From the NCBI GenBank assembly GCA_010405405.1, contig MU004235.1, forward strand, positions 944,538 through 1,008,537: 64,000 nucleotides of DNA, read 5' to 3'. The notes under the pieces were generated by a model. That model was not told where the DNA came from, ran no database searches, and worked only from the letters and a program-made list of their open reading frames with translations. Below, one piece after another: positions 24,101 to 36,697 of this stretch. The stretch is from Microthyrium microscopicum (lineage: Eukaryota > Ascomycota > Dothideomycetes > Microthyriales > Microthyriaceae). Numbering within the stretch: the first letter of the stretch is position 1; the number at the start of each line of letters is the position of its first letter. The position numbers and the translations under genes were made by a program.

Positions 24101-26396
24101 TAATATGGAGCAGTTTTAATACATGATACATATCTGAAAATTGAAATGGGCATCGCTACTCTTTTCTCGCCGTGCTCCGTGACGTCTGTGATAATACGAG
24201 AAGTTCGTGCACCGATACTAGGCGCCCGGCAGCTGGATGCACCGATACCTGGAAATCGGGGCAGTTAAGCTTTCAAGAGGGCAATTTGAAGGATTTACAG
24301 TCCATATTGCATTTCTCTACATTGCCGTCGCTGAGCCGAGCAATGCTTGGTGGGGGAGATCAATCAAGTTGGGCAATGGGTGCATTGCTGGACCGGGGCA
24401 TCATGGCATATCATAGTCCATTAAGCGACTGATGGACAGTCCTACATACGGGAGCCATACTCCGCCTCATGAGGACGTGGCCCATTGCAGCGAAGCAGAG
24501 GTAATACAAGGACAATTATGAGTCTTACTTAGCATGCATGATAGATGGAAAGCTGGGCGCTGGAAATGTCATTGGAGCGATGGGTGGGAGACAGCACATA
24601 GCACTAATGTGGATATGACTGGTGCCGCACCGCAACTTCTGAACTTGGAGGTTGGGTTGTGAGTGGTTTGGCTGAGCTTCCAGAAGACTGGATGTCTGCA
24701 TGGCACAGCATGGCTAGACAGGCTTCATGGATGGAAAGAGGTGGTGCGGCGAAGCCAGTAAAATGAGGTTTACGTGAAAATGCAGCGATGCTTGACGATG
24801 CCTGCTCAAGGAGAGGTTGTGATGTGGAAAGCGGAGAGGCTCTGGGCAAGGCTCATGGCAAGGCTCTAACAAGTTTGAGAGGATGATGGGGGAACTGGGG
24901 AGTGGGTGAGACGGCGAAAAGCTGAAACAGCAACTTGAGACGCTGTGGTTGGAACCCCTGTCCCTGTCAGTTCTTTTTAGTTCGGCCAGGGTCAGACCAG
25001 TTGCCAGGTGTAGCAGGGATGGCATTGGCTCTTGCTCAACTGCACAGTTCATCCCTGCCTTTGCCAGTTGAGACCTTGAGAGCTCTTGCAAGTATTCTTT
25101 GGTGTTGTGCTTTTGCAGCAACATTGAAGTCAAAGCAAGAGCAAGAGCAGTCCAGGCTTGAGCTCCATGGCTTCATAGCAGTCCGAGCCATCCATAATCC
25201 ATAATTCCATACTCGCTATTTTCTAGCAATGTAGCCCCCCCCATTTCCCTGGATAATCGATTGCCACCCCTTCGCTAGTCGCCCCCTCCCTTCTGTTTTC
25301 TATCAAATCAATAGCTGAGCCGACAGGCTTTCTGGCTGCCAGCCTGCGCTTCCTGGTCTTGCCCATCAAGGATTAGCTGTGAACGTAGAGGGTTAGTAAA
25401 GGGTGCTTGAGCCAGTCCTTGTCCATTGTCCTCCGCCAAGGTGGATACGCTAGACCGCTTCTGTGCCAACATTGGTCTCTGAGTGTCTCTCGCTTTCGCT
25501 GACTACGCAGCCTTCGCATCTCCTTTCCGCCCGCCCTTGGGCCCTTGGGGATAGTGATTGAGTGCTGCGCTTAGCTGCTTGCTCAGTGCTGAGGTTGACC
25601 CGCTACGAATTGGGGGAAATCATCGCAGAACTGCTGCTGTGAGCCGTTCAGGTTGGTTTTTGCTTGCTCTTGCCCGCCAAAATACCCACCCACGGCTCCC
25701 ACTGCCGCTGCTGCTTGCTCCACTGCTTCTTTCTCGCGCTGCTGTGCTGTGTGTATCTCGCTCACCTGTTCGTTCGTCCCAAAGAGCTTGACGCCCCCAT
25801 TCATTCTCTCCCTATTCAATACCTCCCGTTTTCCCACTCTTTTCTACCTTGCACTCTCCTCCCTTTTCACTCCTCCAACATCTACTTCTCGTGTCCCATC
25901 TCTTGCTCTTCGTCTTCGTCTTCGTCTTCTTCGTTTCTACCTCTCATCCGCACGCTACCAATCCCCTCCCACCCCAGGAATTTGGTTGCATCGCCGGCTG
26001 CTGGCCTAGCCCACTTCACCTGCAGGAACCGTGTTTCGCCTGCGACCTGCACAAGTCCGCGACTCGATCTTGCAGTTGCAGACCATCATTGCTTACCCCC
26101 CTTCCACCCAACCCTTCTCCAGGCTTTACAGATACGGACTGGTTCCTGTCTCTGGTCCTGGCTTAAAACTACTCCTCACGGCCCATCAAAGATACATCAT
26201 TCTTTCTGCGCTTCAACTTTCCTCCTCTCTGACCCATTGTCCTTCATCTTCTCTTGCAACCCTCAAACCCATTTCACTCTTGCCTTGACTGCACTGCTTG
26301 CACTGCCTGTCAAACTATACTCGCCCTATACGTTCTCCGACATCTTTGACCTCTTGACGTGCCGGCGTCGTTTGGTGAACCTGTTTGGTCTATATC
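18139..26396. other. Gene desert upstream of STE12 (8.2 kb), including the STE12 promoter and leader
   Basis: I find no supportable protein gene in this stretch. The longest frames (for example 179 codons at 21049-21588 on the minus strand, 139 at 24714-25133 minus) have no domain, no splice continuation and ordinary intergenic composition. It is not RIP-mutated. Clustered ATTGG/CCAAT words occur near 18698-18780. A 12-base word TGCACCGATAC occurs twice 30 bases apart at 24208 and 24238. From about 25640 to 26390 the plus strand is strongly C/T-rich, consistent with a long 5' leader for STE12. No tRNA was found. Confidence 0.55.
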
Positions 26397-28795
26397 ATGT
26401 ACTCCAACGCTCACCCTCAACATGGTGTTCCGGCTGGTCAGCCGCGCTCGGTCGCGCCCGAAACTTTTCTTCTAGATTCTGATGCCCACGCATCACTACC
26501 CGCTGAAGCAATTCTAGCTCTTCAGCAAGTAGACAATCGTACGTTTACAGCTACGAAATTACTCAATTATACAATGCTAACATAAACACCACAGTCAAAT
26601 ATTTTCTTATATCTGCTCCAGTGGACTGGAGCCCCGAGCAAGTTATCCGTCGGTTCCTGCTTCCGACCGGCGAATACATTTCCTGCGTCCTATGGTATGC
26701 ATTCCGAGCTAGAGCATCAACAAACCACTCCATTGGGACAATTAGCTAACATCACTTGATCAGGAACAACCTCTTCCACATCTCTGGAACGGACATTGTA
26801 AGATGTCTGTCATTCAGATTCCAAGCTTTTGGCCGTCCGGTCAAGAACTCCAAAAAATTCGAAGAAGGCATTTTTTCCGATTTGCGCAACCTCAAGTCTG
26901 GAACAGACGCCTCCCTTGAAGAGCCCAAGTCTCCGTTCCTCGACTTTCTCTACAAGAACAACTGCATCCGAACACAAAAGAAGCAAAAGGTCTTTTACTG
27001 GTACAGCGTTCCTCATGACCGCCTATTCCTTGATGCATTGGAGCGCGACCTTAAGCGCGAAAAGATGGGCCAGGAGGCGACCACCGTAGCAGTAGCAGAG
27101 CCAGCTCTTTCTTTCGAATACGACTCCTCGCAGTCTCTCTTTGAGCAGCTCACAAAGGCTCAACAAACAAACTCCTCATCATTCAATACCAACATGCAGA
27201 GCTTCAGCCAGCCACCTCAACCACAATTCACTCGCGAAGTTGACTCAATGCCTCCTCCAATGATGCACCACCCACAAATGGCTACATCGGTTCCTCCAGA
27301 AGATCCGATGCCAATGCATCCAGCTCACTTTGGTCATGGAATGCAAATGCAGCAGAATATGAACATGGGGCATCTCGTTAAGCGCGAGCAACCTCAGTTC
27401 GATCGAAGTGGCATGCCATTACATCACGCTAGACATCACTCAGTTCCTGCTTTTCTAGATCTGTCGAACTCCTCGCCAGCTCCATCACTACCAATGTCAC
27501 ACATGGACGAATATAGCAACCCGCGCATGTCTTTTGAGCCAATGACCCCTCCACAAATGTCGATGGGACTTGGAGCTGAGCCTGTCTACATTGCAAATGA
27601 AGATACCGGTCTTTACACTGCCATTCCCGATTTGGGCGTCTCTGCTTCTTTCAACCCATTGATGCAACTACCTCCGTCAAATATGGTTGCACCACAATTC
27701 CAGAGCGTATCCAGACCTTTTGGCGCTCCAAGTGTGTATTCGGTCATTGAAGGTTCTCCTACCTACAAGCAACGGAGAAGACGCTCTTCTCTCTCCCAGG
27801 GTATCAGCGCTGCAGTACAAGCTGCTGCGGGCGCACAACATCAGACACACAGACCTAGCGACTTGCGGCGGTCAATGTCTAGCTCGGTGGTGCCGGTTCC
27901 CGAGGCGGATGAGTCTAACCAAAACTCGCCACAAAGCGCCCATCCAAGTGTCACCAACATGTCCAACGGCAACTCTTTCGCTGCGCCACAATCACAACAT
28001 TCCCAAGACGTAAAGTTGCACGAAATCTCGCGGCATGGCACTCCTTTGGCAACCGTTGAGGCTAGCCCAATTCAAGAGACCGCTCCAATCATCCCTCAGG
28101 ACGATCTACACAGTCTCACCAACAGTGATTTCGCGGATCCACCGATGCAACACAATGGAGCTGCGCGAGCAAATCCAGGCGTCTTTCGCCAGCGCGCACG
28201 AAGCGCCACAATGATGGAACTTGGTCCATATCCGCAAAAGTCACACTCTTGCCCAATTCCAACATGTGGACGGTTGTTCAAACGTTTAGAACATCTCAAG
28301 AGGTACGTTTCATTCCATGTAGCCTGCTCGTGCGACGGGTTGGTGGTTTCAAACTAGCATACTGACTCGACCTAGACACGTGCGCACTCACACGCAAGAA
28401 CGCCCTTATGTCTGCGCTCTATGCGGCAAAGCCTTCTCTCGCTCTGACAACCTTGCTCAGTAAGTCATAGTTAAAAGAAGAAATTTTCATTTACCATATA
28501 CTAACAAATTGTGTCTAGGCATCGTCGCACTCATGAGCAACAACAAAATGGCGAGCCCATCGATAACTTTAGCGAAGATGAACTTGACAACGAAGTCGAC
28601 GCCCTGGCTGCCCTGGAAGAGGAATCCCCGGAATCGGAACATGCCTACCTTGCATCTGGCATGGGACTCCCAAATGGCTCAATGCCCGACATGTCGCCAG
28701 CCATGACTATGAACACAGGCACGCCTGTCAACGGTCCTTCAATGAATGGTACTAGCATGGGTCCTCCTCAAATGATTGCGGCTCAGAATTATTGA
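26397..28795 (+). CDS. STE12: STE12-like transcription factor with C2H2 zinc fingers
   Basis: Five exons (26397-26538, 26595-26694, 26764-28302, 28376-28459, 28519-28795) give 713 residues. The STE domain fills about 45-200: [38 protein letters not shown], then [29 protein letters not shown], the family's DNA-binding core. A long Gln/Pro/Met-rich middle follows. Two C2H2 fingers near 577-635 are assembled across the last two introns ([19 protein letters not shown], then [23 protein letters not shown]). Fused fingers are the hallmark of filamentous-fungal STE12 and absent from yeast Ste12. This factor acts in the nucleus below the pheromone/invasive-growth MAP kinases and controls mating, conidiation and host penetration in studied fungi. 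Intron retention at 28303-28375 would remove the second finger; such splice variants are known in some species. Confidence 0.96.
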
Positions 28796-31433
28796 GCATA
28801 GTCTACTCGGATGGTACATTGGTTTTCACCATGTCCCTGTTTTCTGCTTTTACTCATCGCGAGCATGTACTCTAGGAGTCCAAAGAGACGAGCATCATTT
28901 GTGCGCGCATGCATATCCATGGCGTTTTCATCACGACATTCACGCTTGAGCCAAATACAAGGACGGCCTCAGCTTACCACAGGAAGGCCTCTCAGAAAGT
29001 CCTCGAGCTTCACAGGTCTCGGCACCTGCTGAATTGTTTTCTCCCTGCATGCATGGCTCTTTTTTATTATTTATTTATGCATATCTCTTGCTATCATTTG
29101 CTTCTACTCCCATGGGCTGGTGTTTCCATTCGGCTGGTATGAATTTTACGGGGTGCCAAATGTCAGGCTGGCTTTTTTAGATTTCTGTTCAAAACATTTC
29201 CCTCTTTGTCATCATCTTGGTAGTAGCTTCTGTCTACACAAACGAAATGGGGGGAGCCTTTCGCAAGGTCTGGTGTACCGGGGAACAAAACGAGAAGAGA
29301 AAGGTCATCAAAATTTTATTTCATGGCTTTATGAACAATGTCGGTGTTGTTGCTGGGTGTATATCTTTGCTTTGCGTTCTCTCCACGACTTTTCTTTCTG
29401 TACTGCGAGTTCTGCTGCATTTGGGAGTTTCTATTCCATGCGGGGGGTTTGCTATACTGGAAAGGATCAAGGCAATTGTTAGGCGGTGGGCTAGAGCAAG
29501 CGGTCACCATGGGTGGCTTTGGGCGGTTGTTGTGTATCTGTAGAGTTAAGCATTTTTGCTAAGAGCTTTTTAGCTGAATCACAAGAATCTTTCAATCACT
29601 ATTTTTTGTATCTTGAACTTTTTTTGACTCCGGTGCTCTGGGTTACCCAGATGCTTCATTGACGATACTCGCCTCTTTTGGTCTAACTTCGCTTATCGAT
29701 CGTTATTCCCCTGGAAAGACCGTCCATTTGAAACTGCATGGAGTTGTTCCATGGCTTCATATTTCGAAGAATCTTTCCGGCTTCCATGCCTTTGAGGCTT
29801 CTCGTTCCTCGCCGCCGCGCAATCTCTCGCTATGGAATGCGTGGGTCCTGGGTGTCGATGATTCAGTGGGGCTGGAAAGATGCAGGTACGGGTACGAGTA
29901 TGGGTACGAAATGTACGGTCTGGTGTCGCTTGCTTGCTACTTGCATGGTTTTGGACTGTCGTCATGGGCAATGGGTGCTTTCACTGGTGGGGAGTTGATG
30001 TTGGGGCGCTGGAAGTGTTCGGTTGGCCGGAAAAGATGGCGGTGGGGAAGAGTGTTTGCGATATCAGATGTGTTTGTACTAGCGGGCATTAGATGCTGGT
30101 GCATTTCGATGCTGGTGGGGAAATATCTTGATTGAGAAAGTTGGTGATCCGACTCGCACTGCGTGTGATGGTGTCATGCAAGGTACGGTGTCAGAAGTGC
30201 CTGGGTTTTGGGGGATTGAGTCAGGGACGGGGGTGGTGTGGTTGTTGATGTTGGGGAGGGGAAGATGATGGTGTAGTGTATTTTCTCAATTGGGTAGGAG
30301 CTGGATAGTTGAACATCTGTACATGGAGGAAAGTATTTGGAAAGTAATGATGAGTATGGCGGGCTTGTAATGGTGGTTGTTCACTTGAGGTTGTGGCGGT
30401 AAGGCTGTGATGGTGTTTGGAATCTGAGCAATTGAGTTCCCTAACGACCTTCAAGATTTTATACAGTGGAGGAACCAATTTATTCCGGGCTGATTATTAT
30501 ATTTTCTGCGAGAATATTACTAAAACAGTATTTTGCGTGGTTCTGTGCTGCAGTGTTGTAAACATACTTATTGGATGTGTTTGCACTATATATTTCCAAG
30601 AGTTACAATTTTGGCTCAATGCTTAGCTGGGTCAAATGGCATAAGATGTGATGAAAGTCTCTAAAATGGTGAGCAGCATCTGTAATATATTAAGGGTGGC
30701 CTACCTACTTGGCGATTACCATCTTTCTTATGTTATCCAAACGGTGAAGGTTTAAAATCGATGATAACGATTGGTTTTCGTAGCGGTTGAATCCACACTC
30801 AGGTCGTAGGTTCAATCGTGATCTTTTGCAATTTTGAATGATAGATTTTCTTCACTTTTTATTGTTGGGCCCTATTCCATTGATCACCGAAGATTCCATT
30901 CCTGATCAAGCTGAGGCATCTTACCGGTTTGCATCGCGGCAAGTGACGACCTAATGCCCAATGCTCGATATGAATTGTTGAAGGTTTTTGCGTCACATAT
31001 CCTGATGAAGAAGGACGAGGCATATGAGTGAAGATTCTGGATAAAGAACAATCATGCCATATTCCATATTGGTGTTTGCGCCAGTCTAGAATCTCCAGTA
31101 GACTGACTAAAATCTCATATGTGCCGACCGATTCCCGTTGTTGTTGCATAGTTATGGATCCTACCTATTGTTTTAGAATAACAATCAAAGCAAAAGTTCC
31201 GAAAGCAGCCTTTCGACATGCAGACGACAGTCATGTGTATCTTAGGACTTTCGTGCAGTCACTTGTATCGTGATGACTTGGCTAAACGACTCCTTGTGTG
31301 ACGCTCAGCCAATGCGTTTGCCAGCATATGGCTTAAGCATCAGCACATTTCAGCCTAGACCACAATAAATTCAAAAAAACCTTACTTACATACTATCCAT
31401 ATCTATCCTCTTCAATCTCTCATTTGTTCCAAT
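28796..31433. other. Intergenic region, no gene seen (2.6 kb)
   Basis: The left part is the STE12 3' flank. A 158-codon frame at 29659-30135 (+) has no recognisable domain and overlaps several other frames; I judge it chance. A tRNA-like pair of words near 30780-30825 does not fold. The last 150 bases lead to the next gene. No repeat is seen. Confidence 0.55.
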
Positions 31434-33596
31434 ATGCGTCGAGCCTTCGGCAAGCGGCTCAAACGTCTGAGTATAGGCGCCAAAAAGACAGCCAGCAAAG
31501 TTTTCAGCTCTCCCAGTACAGTACGCACTGAAAGTGACTATCAACCACTACTAGCACGCGACGGCGGTTTCCATCATTATCATGGTCATGATAATACCAC
31601 ATCAGCCAGGCGCGCTTCACAAGACTCATCGGATTTTAGCGTACTCTCGCAGGACCCGTGGGACCAACCACGACGCCTTTCAGAGCCTGCTGGTCTTTAC
31701 AGTAGTTTGCCGCCTAAGGTGCCAGTGAAGAGAAGGAAAACGGTTCATGTTCATTTGGATCGGCCACAAACGTTCAAACAACCTCCTTTGATCTATTCGG
31801 ATATCAAGGAATGGGAGGCGGAAACGCCGGCCAATTCACCGTGGTTTTGGAGTAGGTCCTTTCGCTCGAGCCGTGTTCAAGTACAAAGAAAGTGATATGG
31901 GCCATGCGGCTGTTGTGTTATGTTTCTTTTTAGTTAACGGCGTTGAGAAGTACAATGTATTTTGATTGTGGTCCCATAATATGCGATGAAAGTGATGGAT
32001 ATTGTCCAAGCAAACACCCACTAACATATTATAGGACCTCAAAGTCCCAAAGATGAGGGTTACGATCAGCTCCCAGAGTCACTAGCTGGACCTTCGAATC
32101 TCAACTCTCCCGCCTCACCATGGCTCCCAGGTCGAGCTCCCGGTGACCACAACTCCGGTCACGAAGCTAGCCCACAGCACTTTCTAGGTGGTGGTATCGT
32201 AGCTTCTCCGACGTTGATTACCCCTCATAGTCCAAACTTTTCGGAAGAGTCATCCGAAATCACCGCAATGCCAAAGCCCAAGCGTACAGGAACAGGCGAC
32301 TCACTATTGAGTCTGCGCAAAATCTCCAGCCAAGTCAGAATCACACGAGTCAATTCTGACCCAGAAGCGGTAGAAGAACAGGTTCAAGAGGAGGAGGAGG
32401 AAGAGGATCCCGTGCTGACTGAGCTGCGCAAGACTTTGCAAGCGAGCCGAGAAACGATTCGAGCGCGGCGAGACCATAACTACGAAGCTGGTTTTGAAGG
32501 CAAACCTCTCACCAGCCTTGCCCGATGGCGCGAACTGGAACAAGCGGAGCGGAGAAGCAAAATCTTCCCACCTCCTTCAAGAATCGTCATGTCCTGCGAC
32601 ACTCTTGACGAGCCAGTGAACAACAGAATGAGCTTCTTGGTGGAAGATGCGACTAGTCACCAGCGTGTTCTTGTCAACATGACCGCAGAAGATGTTGAGT
32701 ATCGGCGCAAAGTCAACCACATCCGCCTCGAGAAGATGAAGGAAGCTATCCAACTTGTTGAACCACGGGCAGCAAACACAGCAAATCAGGGTGAAAGCTC
32801 TGGGGCAGCCATTTCCGACCATCCGCTATTTCGCGACAATCAAGATGAATATGAGCGCTATCAGGGCGAGCTCAGAAGAAAGGTCTTTGTCAATATTTCT
32901 CCTGAGCCGACATTTTCCGAGATGCAACACGTTACCACTCCTCTCGAGTGGCCAAATGACCTTGCTCTTCCTAGAGAAATTCTTGCCAAAGTCAACTTGG
33001 AGAAGACCTTCCGCAAGGCACCAGCAGACGCAGACACTGATAGATCCGCAAAACGCGCGTCAGGCCCAAGAATTTTGGTAGATCTATTTAAGAAAACCAA
33101 TCGAGACGACGAGGGCGACGGAACTAATGATGGGAAACGCCTTAGCGATATTTCACTCGACGTCGATCCTCCCGATGATGGTATACCAAGTGTTGACAAT
33201 CCATTTTCATCCTTATATGGCAAATGCAAACGCATTTCCATGGCAGAAGTACAGGATTTGCAGGTATCGGATGAACTGTTGCAAGATGAGGTGCCGCATA
33301 CTATTAGCAGGGAAATGATATCCCGGCTCTCCATGCATGAGGGTGTTCGGCGCTACCTTATCATAACAAGACCAAAGTATGATTCGGCGGAGCAAACAGT
33401 TCGAGCCATGATATCGGAGTGGCTAGAGACAGCCAGCATAGAAGAGATAACGAAAGAGAAGAAAGAGAAGAAAGAGAAGAAAGAGAATGCAGATGAAGAG
33501 GTGGGATCGTGCGAAGAGAGCATCATTGGTATAGCTCGCCTAGGCCTTTCATTCGCGCAAGGGTGGCTTGATCGATGTATTGAGAATGGCTGGTAG
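31434..33596 (+). CDS. Unknown 659-residue basic/disordered fungal protein
   Basis: Two exons (31434-31851 and 32035-33596) join DSPWFW-R-PQSPKDEG in frame across a 183-nt intron. The N-terminus MRRAFGKRLKRLSIGAKKTASK is a strongly basic amphipathic helix and could bind membrane or nucleic acid. Residues up to about 270 are Ser/Pro-rich with many possible phosphosites (RRASQDSS, KRKT). Around 240-420 there are charged helices (ELRKTLQASRETIRARRDHNYEAG). The last 200 residues look folded, with SREMISRLSMHEGVRRYLIITRPKYDSAEQTVRAMISEWLE and a hydrophobic end. A 9-bp unit GAAAGAGAA repeated four times at 33452-33487 encodes a KEK run. I do not recognise the family; it is probably confined to filamentous fungi. 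Confidence 0.75.
33452..33487 (+). repeat. 9-bp coding minisatellite (GAAAGAGAA)x4
   Basis: Four perfect tandem copies lie inside the unknown 659-residue protein and encode alternating Lys and Glu. The repeat length is a multiple of three, so copy changes would keep frame. Confidence 0.9.
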
Positions 33597-34058
33597 GTTG
33601 GATCTCATCGAGCGGCAGCTATCCGTGTAAGGTCAACTCGTTTTCCCTCTTCTACAGGCCTATGGAGTTGTTGAGCCTGTCGCTCGTGGATGGGTGATCA
33701 TGAATGCTGCGATCAAGCAGCTCCTGGCCACGAGTCATTAGCATACGGTACTCATCAAGAAGTCGCGGCCATGAATTGCAGTATCATCATTGTACTTCTA
33801 GATTACGGATAGCATTGTAGCTGAATAAGTAAGCAATCAATTGATACTGGGCATAAGAGATGAAGTTAGAAGTGCACCCAAATCAGGAAGGTACAAGAAA
33901 AGAACGTGGCTTACCCAAAACTTCAACGTGATTGGTCAAAAACAACTTCGCGACTGGCAACTTTTTTTGGAGAGTGATGCCATCATGATATCGCCGAATA
34001 CTCGTCAATGTAGCACTATGCTCTCCTTTCCTCCCAAAAACGGAATCAATGGCGAGCA
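33597..34058. other. Intergenic region (460 bp)
   Basis: It is the 3' flank of the unknown gene and promoter of MRS2. No feature is recognised. Confidence 0.6.
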
Positions 34059-35908
34059 ATGAACCTAGTCGCCCCATTATCCCGTTCAGCGCCCTCTCCG
34101 CATCTGCTCAGCTTCTTGCGCCGTGTGGCTAGCTGCGAGAAGTCGAGCGCGACTGCGTTACAGTCGAGATCATGTCCGTTTCGACGACAAATAACAACGC
34201 AAACGAGTAGAAGGTGCCGGCCGACTGCTCTTACAACCTCTCCCGGATCAGCCTTAAACGCACATCGAATCAGATCCTCGAGGTCTCCTCAATTTTCGCT
34301 AAGCTCGTCCTCCGAAAAACAGTTCAGCTCATCTTCTCCCTTTGGGTACCAGCGAAACTCCTCCAGCCTTGCAAAACGTCCAAGGATTATACCGAACACT
34401 TTGAATAACCATGGAATTTTACGGCCGTTCTCTTCGTCAGTTATATCGTCGTTTTGGGGTTGGTGGACAAAACACTCTTCAGCGAGAAGCAAGAGATTGC
34501 CCCCTTTAGCAAGCTTCTTAGACGGATCTACACCTAGACTTGTGCTCAAGGCAACAAACGAGCCCAGACTGCGGTGCACAGAATTTGACGAGAATGGAAA
34601 AGTCACGCTGGTGAATGGAGAATTCAAGAAAAGCGAACTGATTGCAAAGGTGCGCAGAAAAGGATGAATGCAAGCGCATATATTGACATGCTACAGTACG
34701 GTCTTCTACCTCGAGACTTGCGTAAAATCGACTCGTCTCTCCTCCCACATATCCTCATCCGACCCTCCGCAATACTTATAAACCTTTTACATCTTCGTGT
34801 GCTTATCAAGCACAATCGCGTCCTGGTCTTTGACGCTTATGGAAGTACGGACTCTTACACACAAAGTGTTTTTATGTACGATTTGGAGGGGAAACTACGC
34901 CAAATTGACTCTCGGGCCAACGGATCACTTCCCTACGAATTGCGCGCTCTCGAAGCTGTATTAATATCTGTCACAAACGCTCTCGAGTCCGAATTTGAGG
35001 GTGTTCGCGAACCTGTCGTTACGGTACTGCGGGAACTCGAAGAGGATATAGATCGGGAAAAGCTACGCTATCTGCTTATATATAGCAAGAAGCTTGGGAC
35101 ATTCGAACAGACTGCTCGGTTGGTTCGGGATGCATTGGAAGAGCTGCTAGAAGCCGATGATGATCTTGCGGCCATGTATTTGACCGCAAAAGCAGAAGGC
35201 AAGGAAAGAGATGAGACTGAGCATGCTGAAGTGGAGTTATTGCTGGAGTCATACCATAAAGTTACGAACGAAATCGTACAAGCCGGAGAGAACTTGGTTT
35301 CCAACATCCGCAACACTGAGGAAATGTAAGTTGTGCGCTCCGAGGGAGAAACACAAAAGCTAACAATGTCAAGTGTCAAGGCAATTCTGGACGCCAACCG
35401 CAATGCCCTTATGTTGTTAGAGCTCCGCTTCTCCGTTTGGACTCTTGGCCTAGGAGCCGGAACGTTCATCGCTGCTCTCTACGGCATGAACTTGAAAAAC
35501 TTTATCGAAGAATCTGATCTGGGCTTCTGGGGCATTTCAGGCATCTGCTCTGTCGCCAGTGTATTCGTCCTGGTATATGGCCTGAACCGATTACGACGTG
35601 TCCAACGGGTTAGCATGTGGGGCGACATTTCTCCACCGCAGCTACCCACGCGAGCCTTGAGTGGTCCGCAGGCCATGCAAGAAATGCGAGAGAGCCTATT
35701 AGCAGAGGATAGAGCCGGATTATGGGGCATGGCCCGCAGCTCTGCACAACAGCAAGCTGCCAGAATGGCAAAGATGCAAGCACAGGATGCGCGTATGAAG
35801 CACTTTCATGGTGGGCATCCAAATGGGCCGCTCTGGTCAAAGGCAGATCATGGCCTCGAGGGAAAGAAGAAAGGACCTTCCGAGCCTGGGCATCTGGACA
35901 ATAACTGA
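34059..35908 (+). CDS. MRS2: Mitochondrial inner-membrane magnesium channel MRS2/LPE10
   Basis: Three exons (34059-34649, 34697-35325, 35374-35908) encode 584 residues. The first 150 residues form a long Arg/Ser-rich mitochondrial presequence with almost no acids. The matrix domain begins near RCTEFDENGKVTLVNGEFKKSELIAKYGLLPRDLRKID, a signature of MRS2 proteins. It continues with ALEAVLISVTNALESEFE and TARLVRDALEELLEADDDLAAMYLT. The first membrane helix ends in YGMNLKNF, with the invariant GMN selectivity motif at residues 444-446. It is followed by a second helix (GISGICSVASVFVLVYGL) and a basic tail. CorA/MRS2 proteins form pentameric Mg2+ channels in the inner mitochondrial membrane and are needed for group II intron splicing in yeast. 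The C-terminal 80 residues are rich in Met, Gln and Ala and fungal-specific. Confidence 0.95.
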
Positions 35909-36697
35909 TTGAGCACTGAACAGACCTGAGATTATTGCATAGCGTTGGCGCTTGACTTTGGATTGTAGAATATATACGGGAGGCGTAGTGATGTGAGGAT
36001 ATTGTATTTATGCATCATATGGAGACCCCTCAGTGTTTAGACCTGTCAATAGATTGATATCCCGCTCAAGCACATGTCAGATTTGCAGCAGTTGTGACTT
36101 GCCTTGTTCCTATATTCTGACTTAACCTTCATACAAAGGGAAGGTATAGCTGGCTTATTTTGGCACTCCTCTATAACCAATGGCTTTGATCTCAGCCTTG
36201 TGGTCAGCCTTGTCTCGAACCTCATGCTTTTTCTGCTGTACTATCATCGCCTTGCAAGTCTATCGAGTACTTAGCCACGCTATGAAAGGTTTAAGGCTCA
36301 TTTTCGCTAACAACCTATCTTTTGGAAATTGACCTGATTGGTCAATCAAATCGATAGCTGCTAGTTATTCAACACCTGAAGTATATCGTACCAGTATATA
36401 ATATCGTGCAAATCAAAAACATCCTCATAGCTTATTTTTCTTTTCCAATCCAGACAGTTTGACAAAACTAGAATCTGATTGCACATAAATAAAGCTGCAA
36501 GCACGAGGGTACTTCTTACGCTTGATCTATTGTAAATCGCATGCTGATTGGTCGTCGCTACCATATATAGCACCACCACTGCCGTTTTTGTCGACGTCAC
36601 TTGCATCATCGGCTGTGATATCATCCTAGAAGTCCTAACGACAGGTTATCCTTCTCAAGTCTCAAGCACTAGATCTATTTGACTGCCCAGCCTTACC
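35909..36697. other. Intergenic region (790 bp)
   Basis: It is the 3' flank of MRS2 and promoter of the zinc-ribbon/MBL gene. Short frames on the minus strand (87 codons at 36361-36624) lack any known domain. Confidence 0.55.

Noticed and set aside
24208-24248. Two copies of TGCACCGATAC 30 bases apart
   Set aside because: Too short and only two copies; probably chance.
29659-30135. 158-codon plus-strand frame
   Set aside because: Unusual Trp/Gly/Tyr-rich composition, no homology I recognise, overlapped by antisense frames.
30770-30835. tRNA-like A-box and B-box words (TAGCGGTTGA and GGTTCAATC)
   Set aside because: The T-arm bases do not pair around TTCAATC, and no acceptor stem can be formed.
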